From the NCBI RefSeq assembly GCF_001543205.1, contig NZ_CP014162.1:1364001-1428000 (forward strand): a DNA stretch of 64,000 nucleotides. Direction: 5' to 3'. The notes beneath the pieces are model-generated. The model was not told the origin of the DNA and did no database searches. It worked only from the letters and a program-made list of their open reading frames with translations. Each line of letters begins with the position of its first letter. Positions within the stretch are counted from its first letter, which is position 1. Made by a program: the position numbers and the translations under genes. This DNA is from Aerococcus urinaeequi (GTDB taxonomy: Bacteria > Bacillota > Bacilli > Lactobacillales > Aerococcaceae). Shown here one piece after another: positions 26,148 to 34,961 of this stretch.

Positions 26148-26227
26148 TATGGGTAAAATTTCTAGGGGTATTGGAAGATTGTAAATTTTGTTATAATGAA
26201 TTGACTGAAAAGGAGACGAGCTAAAGG

Positions 26228-26938
26228 ATGAGACAATTAAAGCAATTAACAGAACGTGTGTATTATATGCCGGCGGATGGGGATTTGGACCGCCCAGTTC
26301 TGGGTTATATCAAAGGAGACAAGTTTTCCTTGCGAATTGATGCTGGAAATTCTGCCAGCCATGTAGCGAATTTTGACCAGGAAGTTGAACGTCTAGGTTT
26401 ACCTAAAGAAGCAATGACTTTAATTACCCATTGGCATTGGGACCATACTTATGGGATTCATGCGGTGGATACGCCGGTCTTAGCGAATAAAAAAACCAAT
26501 GCGCAATTAGGGGTGATGGCTGAGTGGAAGTGGACTGAGGAAGCGATGCAAGAACGCCTTGAAACAGGCGAAGAATGTGCTTTTTGTGACCAATATATAC
26601 GTGTTGAGTATGACAATCCAGTAAGCCAAATTAAAGTAAAACAAGCTGGTTTGGAATTTGAGGGTGAGCTGAATATTGATTTAGGTAACCTTGAAGTGAA
26701 AGTTTTCCCAGTGGTGAATCCGCACTCTGAAGATGGGGTGGTTATCTATATTCCGTCTGAAAAAGTGGCCTTCATTGGTGACACCATTACTGAGGACTTC
26801 TACAACAATTCTTATTTAGACCCTGAGAAAATGGCTTTCTTACGTCAAACTTTGAGTCAACTGGACGCTGATTTCTACTTGCATGGCCACATTGACCCAA
26901 TTTCGTTTGAGGAATTAGACGCGTTTATGCAAGTTTAG
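26228..26938 (+). CDS. metallo-beta-lactamase fold hydrolase
   Basis: A 236-residue MBL-fold protein. THWHWDHTYGIH is the zinc-binding HxHxDH motif (about residue 68); the remaining ligands are probably His in VVNPHSEDGV and Asp in FIGDTI, with the last His in LHGHIDPIS. Subfamily and substrate cannot be told from the sequence. It is followed 54 bases later by a YczE-like membrane protein. Confidence 0.85.
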   Translation: MRQLKQLTERVYYMPADGDLDRPVLGYIKGDKFSLRIDAGNSASHVANFDQEVERLGLPKEAMTLITHWHWDHTYGIHAVDTPVLANKKTNAQLGVMAEWKWTEEAMQERLETGEECAFCDQYIRVEYDNPVSQIKVKQAGLEFEGELNIDLGNLEVKVFPVVNPHSEDGVVIYIPSEKVAFIGDTITEDFYNNSYLDPEKMAFLRQTLSQLDADFYLHGHIDPISFEELDAFMQV

Positions 26939-26992
26939 TAGCGGCAAAAAGGATATTATTATAAAGGACATTATTAAAAAGGAGATTATTAT

Positions 26993-27640
26993 ATGAAAGA
27001 TTATTTGAATAAAGATTTACTGATCCGAGCCATTGTGGCCTTTATTGGTTGTGTGGCAATTGCATTTGGAATCTCATTATCTGGGACGATCGATATGGGG
27101 ATGGATCCATATAGTGCAATGAATATGGGGATTTCGGCCTTAACTGGCATTCGCTTTGGTACGGTAGTTGTTATTTTTAATGTATTTATATTTTTAGCCG
27201 TAGTCTTCGTTGACCGTAGTCAATTTGGCTTGGGGACGCTGATCAACTGGTTCTTTGTCGGTTATATCGTGGAATTTTTTGATTTCTTTTTTAATCAGGC
27301 AGGTTTAGGTGACGGTGATATGAATTTATTGATCCGGGTTGTATTGACTGTCATTGCAGGTACGATATTCCTATTCGGTGCATCTTTATACATTTCGGCC
27401 GGAATTGGTACAGCACCCCTAGATGCAATTGCACCAACTGTTGAGGAGAAAAGTAAATTTTCTTATGCGCAAGTCCGTTTTGCCCATGAAATTTTATGCT
27501 TATTGATGGCCTTATTATTAGGTGGTCCGGTTGGCTTAATGACTGTTTATTTAGGTTTCTTTGCGGGACCGATGATTTCAACCTTTAGAGCTAAACTGGC
27601 TGAACCCATTGTCACTAAATTAACAGGCAGTAAAATTTAA
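26993..27640 (+). CDS. YczE/YyaS-family membrane protein
   Basis: A 215-residue protein with five or six membrane segments. AFGISLSGTIDMGMDPYSAM near the N-terminus and a second, similar SAGIGTAPLDAI segment are the internal-repeat signatures of the YczE/YitT-like family. Its function is not established; the B. subtilis member has been linked to production of a lipopeptide. Confidence 0.8.
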   Translation: MKDYLNKDLLIRAIVAFIGCVAIAFGISLSGTIDMGMDPYSAMNMGISALTGIRFGTVVVIFNVFIFLAVVFVDRSQFGLGTLINWFFVGYIVEFFDFFFNQAGLGDGDMNLLIRVVLTVIAGTIFLFGASLYISAGIGTAPLDAIAPTVEEKSKFSYAQVRFAHEILCLLMALLLGGPVGLMTVYLGFFAGPMISTFRAKLAEPIVTKLTGSKI

Positions 27641-27698
27641 ACGGCTATAAAAGGCGAAGACTAAATGATGTTAGCGACTTGATAGATAGGGTGAGGGT

Positions 27699-28406
27699 AT
27701 GGAATACGCTGAAGTGATGACGGAACTGGAATCTTTGGGGAAAGAGCGGACCAAGAAAATGTACCTATCAAATGGGGCGGTTGAGCCGTTATTTGGGGTA
27801 ACGACTGGGTCTATGAAAACCATGCGGAAGGCGATTAAAATCAATCAAGACCTTGCTGAAGAATTGTATGCATCAGGAAACTATGATGCCATGTACTTTG
27901 CAGGTGTGATTGCGGACGCTAATGCCATGACGGAAGCGGATTATGACCGGTGGTTGGACCAAGCTTACTGCTTTATGTTGGCTGATTGGGTGGTTGCTGT
28001 GACCTTATCTGAAGCAAATATCGCCCAAGAAGTGGCGGACAAGTGGATTGCTTCTGGCGAGGAGTTGAGGATGTCAGCTGGCTGGTCGACTTATTGCTGG
28101 TTGTTGGGTCGGTTGAAAGACGACAATTTTGATAAAGATAAGTTGTCAGCTATGTTGGAACAAGTTAAAGAAACAATTCATGATCAACCTGAACGGACCA
28201 AGCATTCAATGAACAACTTTGTTTATACGGTTGGCTTATCCTATATTCCTTTATCTGAAAAAGCCCTAACAGTAGCGGAAGAAATTGGTGAATTAGTCAT
28301 TGAGCGTGAACACAAGAAACCACAAACTTTGAATGCTTATGCGTCGATTCAAAAGGAAATTGAAAGAGATCGGATAGGTTTTAAACGTAAATACGTCAGA
28401 TGTTAA
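27699..28406 (+). CDS. AlkD-like DNA alkylation repair protein
   Basis: A 235-residue all-helical HEAT-like protein of the AlkC/AlkD DNA glycosylase superfamily. Segments such as FAGVIADANAMTEADYDRWL, AYCFMLADWVVAVTLSE and ELRMSAGWSTYCWLLGRL correspond to the helical repeats that grip DNA. Family members excise N3- and N7-alkylpurines. GAGGGT precedes the ATG. Confidence 0.8.
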   Translation: MEYAEVMTELESLGKERTKKMYLSNGAVEPLFGVTTGSMKTMRKAIKINQDLAEELYASGNYDAMYFAGVIADANAMTEADYDRWLDQAYCFMLADWVVAVTLSEANIAQEVADKWIASGEELRMSAGWSTYCWLLGRLKDDNFDKDKLSAMLEQVKETIHDQPERTKHSMNNFVYTVGLSYIPLSEKALTVAEEIGELVIEREHKKPQTLNAYASIQKEIERDRIGFKRKYVRC

Positions 28407-28419
28407 TTTAAATAGGAAA

Positions 28420-28456
28420 AAGGTGCCTGCGACTTTGTTCGCGGGCACCTTTTACT
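28420..28456. terminator. bidirectional terminator
   Basis: AAAGGTGCCTGCGA (28421-28434) pairs with TCGCGGGCACCTTTT (28441-28454), serving the alkylation-repair gene and the convergent SDR gene. Confidence 0.85.
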
Positions 28457-28484
28457 TATTTACTGATTATTTACTTATGCATAC

Positions 28485-29138
28485 TTATAGATTTTGAACG
28501 GCTGTTGTGACATCTGTATCGCCATCTACCACTTCAAATTCTTTACCAATAGTATTGTCGTTTTCCAGAACTGCTAGTAAGGTTTGGGCTACGTTTTGAC
28601 GGGCCACATCAATGATTTCAGCTTGGGGTTCGGTAGTGATTTTTCCTGAACCTGGTTGATCACGTAGGACACCTGGGTGAACAATGGTCCAATCTAAGTT
28701 GGTGCGTGATTTCAACCATTCGTCTGCGTAAGTTTTCGCAGTGGTATAAACGCGTAGGACACCTTTCTCGATTTCCTCGCGACCAGTTCTAAATGTAGAT
28801 ACAATCACGAAACGCTTGATACCAACTGCCTCAGCTGCCTGCATAGATTTAATAGCGCCATCAAGGTCAACCATCATAACAATGTCGTCACCTGATCCAC
28901 CAGCACCGGCAGAGAAAATCACTGAATCAATATTATTGTCGGTCAGAATTTTTTCAATGTCTGCTTGTGTGTGTTTAGTTAAGTCTAAGTAAACTGATTC
29001 AATCCCGCGTTCTTCAAAGAAGGGGGCTTGGTCTAAGTTACGAATAGCTGCAACTTCTTCTACTGTTTCTGAATCTTTTACAAAATCTGCGAAGTGACGG
29101 GATACGCCACCATTGGCACCAATAACAAGTACTCTCAT
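28485..29138 (-). CDS. atypical SDR NAD(P)-binding protein (YwnB/NmrA-like)
   Basis: A 217-residue Rossmann protein with N-terminal VLVIGANGGVSRH, VIFSAGAGG and KRFVIVSTFRTGR, as in the SDR_a5/YwnB-like group of NAD(P)H sensors or reductases. ATG 29138 is chosen because the Rossmann motif starts there and AAAGGAG lies upstream; an earlier in-frame codon adds 11 unrelated residues. Function unknown. Confidence 0.82.
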   Translation of the reverse strand: MRVLVIGANGGVSRHFADFVKDSETVEEVAAIRNLDQAPFFEERGIESVYLDLTKHTQADIEKILTDNNIDSVIFSAGAGGSGDDIVMMVDLDGAIKSMQAAEAVGIKRFVIVSTFRTGREEIEKGVLRVYTTAKTYADEWLKSRTNLDWTIVHPGVLRDQPGSGKITTEPQAEIIDVARQNVAQTLLAVLENDNTIGKEFEVVDGDTDVTTAVQNL

Positions 29139-29250
29139 GTTTGAAAAACTCCTTTCAAATGACTCTTTCATTTCTCTATCAAATTTTTATATTCATTTGT
29201 CTACTACATAGTATAAAGGTCAAAAAAGGGCAATTCAAAGAATCCGCTTG

Positions 29251-29799
29251 TTAGCGGTCGAAATCGATTCGTTTGCTTATTGGGTACATAATGAACATAC
29301 CAAGGGTCATGGCCGCAAATTCAGACAGGGCTAGTGAGAAATATATCGGTAAGAAGGCGGCGTCGGCACCGACTAATACGATTGTTGTAGTGGTTGTGAA
29401 CATGGATAGGGCGAAAATGACTGTCAAAGTAATATAGCGAATCCATTGGTCAGACAATAAGCCAAATTGAGCTTGCTTGGCCATTTTGACAAGATAATCA
29501 CCTAACCAGCGACCAATGTATAGAAAGATAAAGGTTGAAACAGAGCCGACGATCATGTCGATTGGGCCGTAAGTCAGGAAGTTGGCGATGAAAACACCGA
29601 TAGAAACTGCCCAGATATAGCGTTTATTGTGAAGGGCTAGGAAGTTTAGAGATTCAGAAATCCGGAATTGAACGGGGCCGTAAGAAATCGGCGCGATGAC
29701 TAGGGTGATGACCACGTATAAGGCTGCCACAACGGCAATCTTAGTCATATCTAGAGTGGTAAAACGTGAAGGGGTGATTGTATCATTTGCGTTATTCAT
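29251..29799 (-). CDS. queT: queuosine precursor transporter QueT (ECF S component)
   Basis: A 182-residue membrane protein with about six segments and the conserved PVQFRISESLNFLALHN motif of the QueT family, which captures a queuosine precursor and works with the shared energy-coupling factor encoded elsewhere. A preQ1-II riboswitch directly precedes it, agreeing with this role. A short hydrophilic N-terminus (MNNANDTITPSR) precedes the first helix. Confidence 0.92.
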   Translation of the reverse strand: MNNANDTITPSRFTTLDMTKIAVVAALYVVITLVIAPISYGPVQFRISESLNFLALHNKRYIWAVSIGVFIANFLTYGPIDMIVGSVSTFIFLYIGRWLGDYLVKMAKQAQFGLLSDQWIRYITLTVIFALSMFTTTTTIVLVGADAAFLPIYFSLALSEFAAMTLGMFIMYPISKRIDFDR

Positions 29800-29803
29800 T
29801 TAA

Positions 29804-29890
29804 GTCTCCTTTATAGGCTAGGCCTAGTGTGCAATTGCGACCAAAGGACACTGATACCAGTGAGTAGTACTCTACCGAAGTGTCGCAATT
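29804..29890 (-). promoter_or_regulatory. preQ1-II riboswitch
   Basis: Read leftward, TTGCGAC pairs with GTCGCAA to form P2; TCCTTT, just before the 3' arm of P2, can pair with AAAGGA of the ribosome site to form the pseudoknot; TAGGC-CTA-GCCTA forms the P4 hairpin between GCACAC and AAAGGAGA. This is the architecture of the COG4708/preQ1-II RNA. The P2 loop is larger than in the pneumococcal example and contains an extra hairpin CACTG-GTAT-CAGTG. Ligand binding would hide the ribosome site of queT. Confidence 0.88.
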
Positions 29891-29938
29891 TTAGTGTAAT
29901 TTGTGATGTTGGATTTGTGATTTTATATATGTAGAAAG

Positions 29939-30718
29939 TTACCGAATCAGCCAACCGCCGTCGACAGGTATGGTATTGCCCTGCATGTAAGCTGCCTGGT
30001 CGCTGGCTAGAAATAGGGTCAGGGCTGCCACTTCATCAGGACTTGCCCACCGTTTAGCGGGTGTTTGAGCCATCACTTGGTCGGCCATGGGACTATCACC
30101 CACAAAATCAGCTTGGTTCATTGGCGTCATGATGGCACCAGGCGCAATGGCGTTCGCTACTAACCCTTGCCCCGCATAGTCGTAGGCCATCTGTTTAGTA
30201 AAGCCGACGATAGCATGCTTAGCTGTTGTATAAGCAATCCCGCCACCACCAGCCGTTAAGCCCGCGATCGAAGCCATATTGATCAAGCGAGAAGTAGGAT
30301 TGGATAATAAGTATGGTAGAGCCGCCTTGGTCATATTAAAAACAGACTGGAGATTATGCGTTAGGATATCCGCCCATAAATCAGGATTCGTATCCCCTAA
30401 AGCCACATACCCGTCCAACTTGCCCGCCGTATTACATAGGACATCAATTCCAGATAGGTCCTTAGTAATGTGTTGGAAAAAGGACGAAACCGCCGAAACA
30501 TCACTACAGTCCAATTCTTGGAAATAGTAGGTTTCTGGGTAGATAGCTTGCCATTTCGCCAATTGATCAGCATTAGTTTGAATATCCACGGTGTAAACCC
30601 GGTGGCCATGACTTAAGAAAGCCTCAACTTGGCTAGCCCCAATACCTGACATAGCGCCAGTAATTACGACATTCAACTGATTGGGTAACTTTGGAAAATC
30701 TGTATATGTGTTTGTCAT
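29939..30718 (-). CDS. short-chain dehydrogenase/reductase (FabG-like)
   Basis: A 259-residue classical SDR. VITGAMSGIGASQ is the cofactor loop, NTAGKLDG the NNAG-like motif, INMASIAG holds the catalytic Ser region and YTTAKHA the Tyr-x3-Lys pair; the end IPVDGGWLIR is typical. Annotated members are FabG-like or sugar/alcohol dehydrogenases. ATG 30718 is chosen; the ribosome site is weak (AAGAGTG). It lies 13 bases after the DUF2829 gene and is probably co-transcribed with it. Confidence 0.88.
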   Translation of the reverse strand: MTNTYTDFPKLPNQLNVVITGAMSGIGASQVEAFLSHGHRVYTVDIQTNADQLAKWQAIYPETYYFQELDCSDVSAVSSFFQHITKDLSGIDVLCNTAGKLDGYVALGDTNPDLWADILTHNLQSVFNMTKAALPYLLSNPTSRLINMASIAGLTAGGGGIAYTTAKHAIVGFTKQMAYDYAGQGLVANAIAPGAIMTPMNQADFVGDSPMADQVMAQTPAKRWASPDEVAALTLFLASDQAAYMQGNTIPVDGGWLIR

Positions 30719-30731
30719 AGTGATCACTCTT

Positions 30732-30971
30732 TTATTTGGCAACAGTTTCAGGGTCAACAATAGACCAGTCTTCAGCAAGGATATCGCATACAGTTGGTTG
30801 GAACATTGAGAAGCCCTCGCCTGCAACTGAAATCAGGAAGTAGGGCGTAATTGCTTGACCTTCAAATTCTTTCGGGTCAACTAGTTTTACGTACTCTTCT
30901 GCGCCACCCCAACCATCACGGATGATGAAGGCACCTTCGCGTAATTTAGGTAAGATTTGTTCAAATGTCAT
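30732..30971 (-). CDS. DUF2829 (Tad2-like) small protein
   Basis: A 79-residue protein matching the DUF2829 pattern: an N-terminal MTFEQILPKLREGAFIIRDG with GWGG, a middle PYFLISVAGEGFSMFQPT and a C-terminal ILAEDWSIVD. Phage members of this family (Tad2) sequester the cyclic ADP-ribose signal of Thoeris defence. Chromosomal members are common and unexplained. AGGAGGTG lies 8 bases before ATG 30971. No Thoeris genes are nearby, so an anti-defence role here is only a possibility. Confidence 0.75.
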   Translation of the reverse strand: MTFEQILPKLREGAFIIRDGWGGAEEYVKLVDPKEFEGQAITPYFLISVAGEGFSMFQPTVCDILAEDWSIVDPETVAK

Positions 30972-31086
30972 CTTTTTGTCACCTCCTCGAATTTCATCAA
31001 CAGCCATTATAGCAAATTTAAGGACAGCATGTGTTTAATAAATTGTGTTAGATATTTTTTCTAAGATATGTATTTAATAAAATATC

Positions 31087-31254
31087 ACCCTTCGGCTTAC
31101 ACATATCTATCATTGCCTTCCATGCGGAAGGACAGGCATTAGCCTTGGTCTAATGCCTTGTCTGACCATTCATTCTGTATGGACTAAAGCCCACAGACTG
31201 ATATATGTCAGCTTATATTTTTCACCGCGAAGGCATGCTAGGTAGTTCTAGCCT
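31087..31254 (-). repeat. structured intergenic repeat, family A, copy 3
   Basis: Read leftward: CTACCTAGCATGCCTTCGCG, GGTGAAAAATATAAGCTGAC, CAGTCTGTGGGC, ATACAGAATG, GGTCAGACAAGGC, then an outer arm with GGCAATGATAGATATGTG. The order of blocks matches copies 1 and 2. GCTGAC pairs with GTCAG and CAGTCTGT with ACAGAATG. The remaining sequence up to the metal ATPase promoter (31255-31540) shows nothing I can name. Confidence 0.7.
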
Positions 31255-31543
31255 CATTAAATATTGAACAACATGATAGCTATATAAGGATATCAGACCT
31301 TCAAATACTGTAATTGTTATAAGAGTTGGTAGCAAAATGAATAATATGCTAAAACTGGTTAACAAGATTTTCGCTTTAAAATAAATCCCTAATAAACGAT
31401 GGAAGTGGTGGCCAAAAGTGTTCAAGGATTCATTCAAAAACGTTGAGAAAGCTAGGTCAAAATTAGACAGTAGTAATTTCCAAAATAATTTAGCCCAAAG
31501 ACATTTTCCTTTGTCAATAACCTATCTTTTTTAATGAATATGA

Positions 31544-31602
31544 TTGTTTTTTCATATTGGTGCTGTATAATAAGGGTGAGGAATATGAATAGATATTCAT
31601 AT
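31544..31602 (+). promoter_or_regulatory. promoter and ArsR/SmtB-type operator of the metal ATPase gene
   Basis: TTGTTT (31544-31549) and TATAAT (31566-31571) are 16 bases apart. ATATGAATA-GA-TATTCATAT (31583-31602) is a perfect palindrome of the 12-2-12 kind bound by CzrA/CadC regulators, placed over the start of transcription. A second, looser AATATGA...TCATATT pair flanks the -35 region. Confidence 0.7.
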
Positions 31603-31643
31603 ATACTTATATATTGTAAGTAAGCTATTAAAAAGGAGTGGAC

Positions 31644-33671
31644 ATGATGACTGAAAAAGAGACCCATCACCATAAAGATACGAGACATCATTCTAATCAA
31701 CATACACATGAACACGCAAACACTAACGACCATAATCATAAACACGACCACGGCAACGGTCATGACCACTGTGGACACAACCATAGTGAACATGATACCA
31801 AGCTGGCGACCCGCCTGTATATCATTGGTTTCATCGCCTTCATTTTAGGGCTTATCATTGGTAATTGGCTACCATTTATCGGGAATACCTTAATGGTAGC
31901 GTCAGTAATTTTATCCGGCTACCACGTGTTAGGTGAGGGCTTTGGTGATACTATTCGAGACACCATGTCCGCTGGTAAATTCAAACCCAATATCCACTTA
32001 TTGATGGGGCTGGCGGCAGTTGGCGCTTTATTAATAGGCTCTTTCTATGAAGCAGCCCTATTAATTTTAATTTTCGCGGGTGCTCACTTTCTAGAAGATT
32101 ATGCGGAAGGGCGGTCGCGACGTGAAATTACCAACCTGATGAATTTGAACCCAACTGAAGCCTTACTATTACAGGCTGATGGTTCAACCCAAAACGTGGC
32201 AGTTGACCAACTGCAAATCGGTGACCAAGTCCAAGTCTTAAATGGGGGTCAAATCCCTACTGATGGCCGAATTGTCAAAGGGGCTACTGTCATCAACGAA
32301 GCCTCTATCAATGGCGAATCAATGCCTAAAGAAAAAACAGTAGGTGACGAGGTATTTGGGGCGACCATTAACGGGGACCACGCTATTGTGGTTGAAGTCA
32401 CGAAGAATCCGGATGAAACTGTCTTTGCGAAAATCCTGCAAATGGTGGAAGCGTCCCAAGCCAATTTGACACCAGCTGCCACTAAAATTAAGAAAATCGA
32501 ACCAATCTATGTCACAATCGTCCTGGCCATTTTCCCATTCATAGTCCTTCTAGGTCCTTGGATCTTCGGCTGGGAATGGGCAGAGGCTTGGTACCGTGGA
32601 CTGATATTCTTAATTTCCGCCTCACCATGTGCCTTGGCCGCTTCAGCAGTGCCCGCAACCCTATCGGCCATTTCAAACTTGGCACGCCATGGCGTCCTAT
32701 TCAAAGGTGGCGCTTACCTATCGAATCTGATTGATTTAAAAGCCATTGCCTTTGATAAAACAGGCACCTTGACCAAGGGTGAACCCGAAGTGACCGACTA
32801 CTTTTTTGTTGACGGAATCCAAGACGAAGCAATCTTGCCAGTAGTTGTCGCGACGGAAAGTCAATCCAACCATCCCTTGGCCCGTGCCATTTTACAAGAA
32901 TTTAAAGCCCACACAAAACCCTTAACCGACCCGATTGAAGTGACGAATGACCTTGGAAAAGGGCTGAGTGGGACCTACGCTGGCCACACTTATCAAATCG
33001 GTAAGCCATCAATATTCACAGTCGTTCCAGACAAAATCAAGGGACACACAGACGAATTGTCGGCGGACGGGAAAACGGTGGTTTATATCGCAAAAGACGA
33101 TGCAGTTATCGGCTACATAGCTATGATGGATACGCCAAACCAAGCGGCTAAAGCCGCCATCGACTACCTCCACCAAGCGGACGTTCATACTGTCATGATC
33201 ACGGGGGACAACCAAGTAACTGGTCAGGCAGTCGCTAATCAAGTGGGGATTGACCAAGTTGTGGCCAATGTTTTGCCTGAAGAGAAGGCCCAAATTGTTA
33301 AAGACTTACAAGCTGAATACGGACAAGTTGGGATGACAGGGGACGGGGTCAATGACGCGCCAGCTCTAGTGCAAGCAGATATTGGTTTCGCTATGGGTGA
33401 CGGAACTGATGTGGCAATTGACGTTGCTGATGTTGTCGTGATGGCTAATGACCTGGACAAATTGACTTATGCCCACCAAGTATCCAAAGATTTAAACCGA
33501 ATTACTTGGCAGAATATGGCCTTTTCAATGTTTGTGGTGCTCGTTTTAGTCATCCTGAATTTCATGGGCATTGCAGATATTGCCCTTGGCGTCCTTTTCC
33601 ATGAAGGCTCAACAATTTTAGTTATCATGAATGGCTTACGCTTGTTGCGTGGGAAAAGGAATAACATTTAA
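31644..33671 (+). CDS. P1B-4-type heavy-metal exporting ATPase
   Basis: A 675-residue P-type ATPase. The cytoplasmic N-terminus holds 17 His in about 50 residues and no CXXC metal domain. Membrane metal site SASPCALA (SPC rather than CPC) and the late HEGSTILVIMNGLRLL are signatures of the P1B-4 group (CoaT/PfeT), which export Co, Fe(II) or Zn. Catalytic DKTGTLTKG, HP in SNHPLA, and TGDGVNDAPAL are intact. AAGGAG precedes two tandem ATGs. The palindromic operator upstream suggests metal induction; no regulator gene adjoins. Confidence 0.9.
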   Translation: MMTEKETHHHKDTRHHSNQHTHEHANTNDHNHKHDHGNGHDHCGHNHSEHDTKLATRLYIIGFIAFILGLIIGNWLPFIGNTLMVASVILSGYHVLGEGFGDTIRDTMSAGKFKPNIHLLMGLAAVGALLIGSFYEAALLILIFAGAHFLEDYAEGRSRREITNLMNLNPTEALLLQADGSTQNVAVDQLQIGDQVQVLNGGQIPTDGRIVKGATVINEASINGESMPKEKTVGDEVFGATINGDHAIVVEVTKNPDETVFAKILQMVEASQANLTPAATKIKKIEPIYVTIVLAIFPFIVLLGPWIFGWEWAEAWYRGLIFLISASPCALAASAVPATLSAISNLARHGVLFKGGAYLSNLIDLKAIAFDKTGTLTKGEPEVTDYFFVDGIQDEAILPVVVATESQSNHPLARAILQEFKAHTKPLTDPIEVTNDLGKGLSGTYAGHTYQIGKPSIFTVVPDKIKGHTDELSADGKTVVYIAKDDAVIGYIAMMDTPNQAAKAAIDYLHQADVHTVMITGDNQVTGQAVANQVGIDQVVANVLPEEKAQIVKDLQAEYGQVGMTGDGVNDAPALVQADIGFAMGDGTDVAIDVADVVVMANDLDKLTYAHQVSKDLNRITWQNMAFSMFVVLVLVILNFMGIADIALGVLFHEGSTILVIMNGLRLLRGKRNNI

Positions 33672-33766
33672 AGCTATGTCAGAAAAATTTTTAAATTGCA
33701 ATACAAGACACATGAACAAGGGCGAGTACCCAACGTTAGATGTGAATTTGAATAAATATGATGCAC

Positions 33767-33801
33767 AAAAAGGGGTGTGATGATTGGTCACGCCCCTTTT
33801 T
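33767..33801. terminator. bidirectional terminator
   Basis: AAAAAGGGGTGTGA (33767-33780) pairs with TCACGCCCCTTTTT (33788-33801), between convergent genes. Confidence 0.85.
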
Positions 33802-33810
33802 GCTTGCTAG

Positions 33811-34854
33811 TTATTCTTTTTCCAAGTCTGGTTCCATGTAATTGATGGTATTGTCTCCGCCTAGGAGGTCGAAGTCGAATTGTTCGCCGAGGCCTTGGAC
33901 CTTGGCTCTGTGGTAGACGTGCCCTGCAACAGCTACATCTAATGCTCCAATACCGATTGGTATGACAATAGTGGTTGTTTTGTCATTGTGTTGAGGGGAG
34001 ATTTCGCTTGTTGCCAGTTGACCAAAGTCAGCTGTGATATTAGCTTCTGAGATATGGCCAGCATCATTTAGGCTCTTTAAAGCACCTCGATGAAGGGCTT
34101 GAGCTCTGTGGTCTACATAAATATGATCGGCGTTAATGATGATATCGTCTGTGATTTCGCCACGTGACCCCATTGGCATGATGATGGTACCCGGTTTGAT
34201 CATGTCACCTGTGATAAAGGGTGCGGTAGCTCCTGTGACCGTAATCAGCACGTTATTATCTGTGGCGTCTTCAGGTTTATCCGCTATGATAACTTCACCA
34301 TCGATAAGGTGGGCGATGTCTTCTTTAAAAGCTTCTGATGTTGAACGGCGGTGGTTCCATACGACTAGACGGTTGATTTTGTAACGTTTAGTGATGGCAA
34401 TCACCTGGGTTCTGGCCTGGGTACCAGCACCAAACATACCCAGTGAGATGGATTCACCTAGGTTAAAGTATGATAGGGCGACAGCGGTTTGAGCACCTGT
34501 TCTAAGGTTTGTAATATAAGCCCCGTCCATAGCGGATAAGAACCGCCCCACATGTGGGTCTAACAAGAGGATCATCCCTGTCATGTAGGGGAATCCGGCT
34601 GCTCGGCGACCGCCATAAAAGCCACCAATCCACTTCATTCCAGCCATGTTTAACCAGTCGACATAGGCTGGCATGGCATTCATAAAGCCGTCGTAGAAGG
34701 GGTAATTACCCGTTTCACCTAAGTCTAAATTCACCTTACTTGGGTTGATAACCTTGCCTTGACCCATTTCATGATAGGTTCTTTCGACAATGTTGACGGT
34801 CTCTGCCATATCGACCAACCCTCGGATGTCTTTAACATTCAGTAATAATGTCAT
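33811..34854 (-). CDS. ornithine cyclodeaminase/mu-crystallin family protein
   Basis: A 347-residue NAD(P)-dependent protein. The Rossmann loop SLGMFGAGTQARTQ, GMKWIGGF and DGAYITNLRTGAQTAVAL are family motifs. Members include ornithine cyclodeaminase, alanine dehydrogenase and the SbnB-like amino acid synthases, so the exact reaction is open. The C-terminal tail beyond about residue 320 is acidic. AAGGGAGTG lies upstream of the ATG. Confidence 0.85.
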   Translation of the reverse strand: MTLLLNVKDIRGLVDMAETVNIVERTYHEMGQGKVINPSKVNLDLGETGNYPFYDGFMNAMPAYVDWLNMAGMKWIGGFYGGRRAAGFPYMTGMILLLDPHVGRFLSAMDGAYITNLRTGAQTAVALSYFNLGESISLGMFGAGTQARTQVIAITKRYKINRLVVWNHRRSTSEAFKEDIAHLIDGEVIIADKPEDATDNNVLITVTGATAPFITGDMIKPGTIIMPMGSRGEITDDIIINADHIYVDHRAQALHRGALKSLNDAGHISEANITADFGQLATSEISPQHNDKTTTIVIPIGIGALDVAVAGHVYHRAKVQGLGEQFDFDLLGGDNTINYMEPDLEKE

Positions 34855-34961
34855 CTAATCACTCCCTTATTTCATTGTTTAAGCCCATCTATGTGCATCG
34901 GGCGTTTTTTGTATGCATATGAGATAATGATAGCGATTTATTTGCAAAAAGTAAAATTTAA

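Noticed and set aside
31222-31437. 71-codon minus-strand frame between repeat A3 and the ATPase promoter
   Set aside because: Runs into the repeat element, lacks a ribosome site and resembles nothing.
31452-31793. 113-codon minus-strand frame over the start of the metal ATPase gene
   Set aside because: Its Val/Met-rich N-terminus is the reverse complement of the His-rich tail; it overlaps the promoter and operator.
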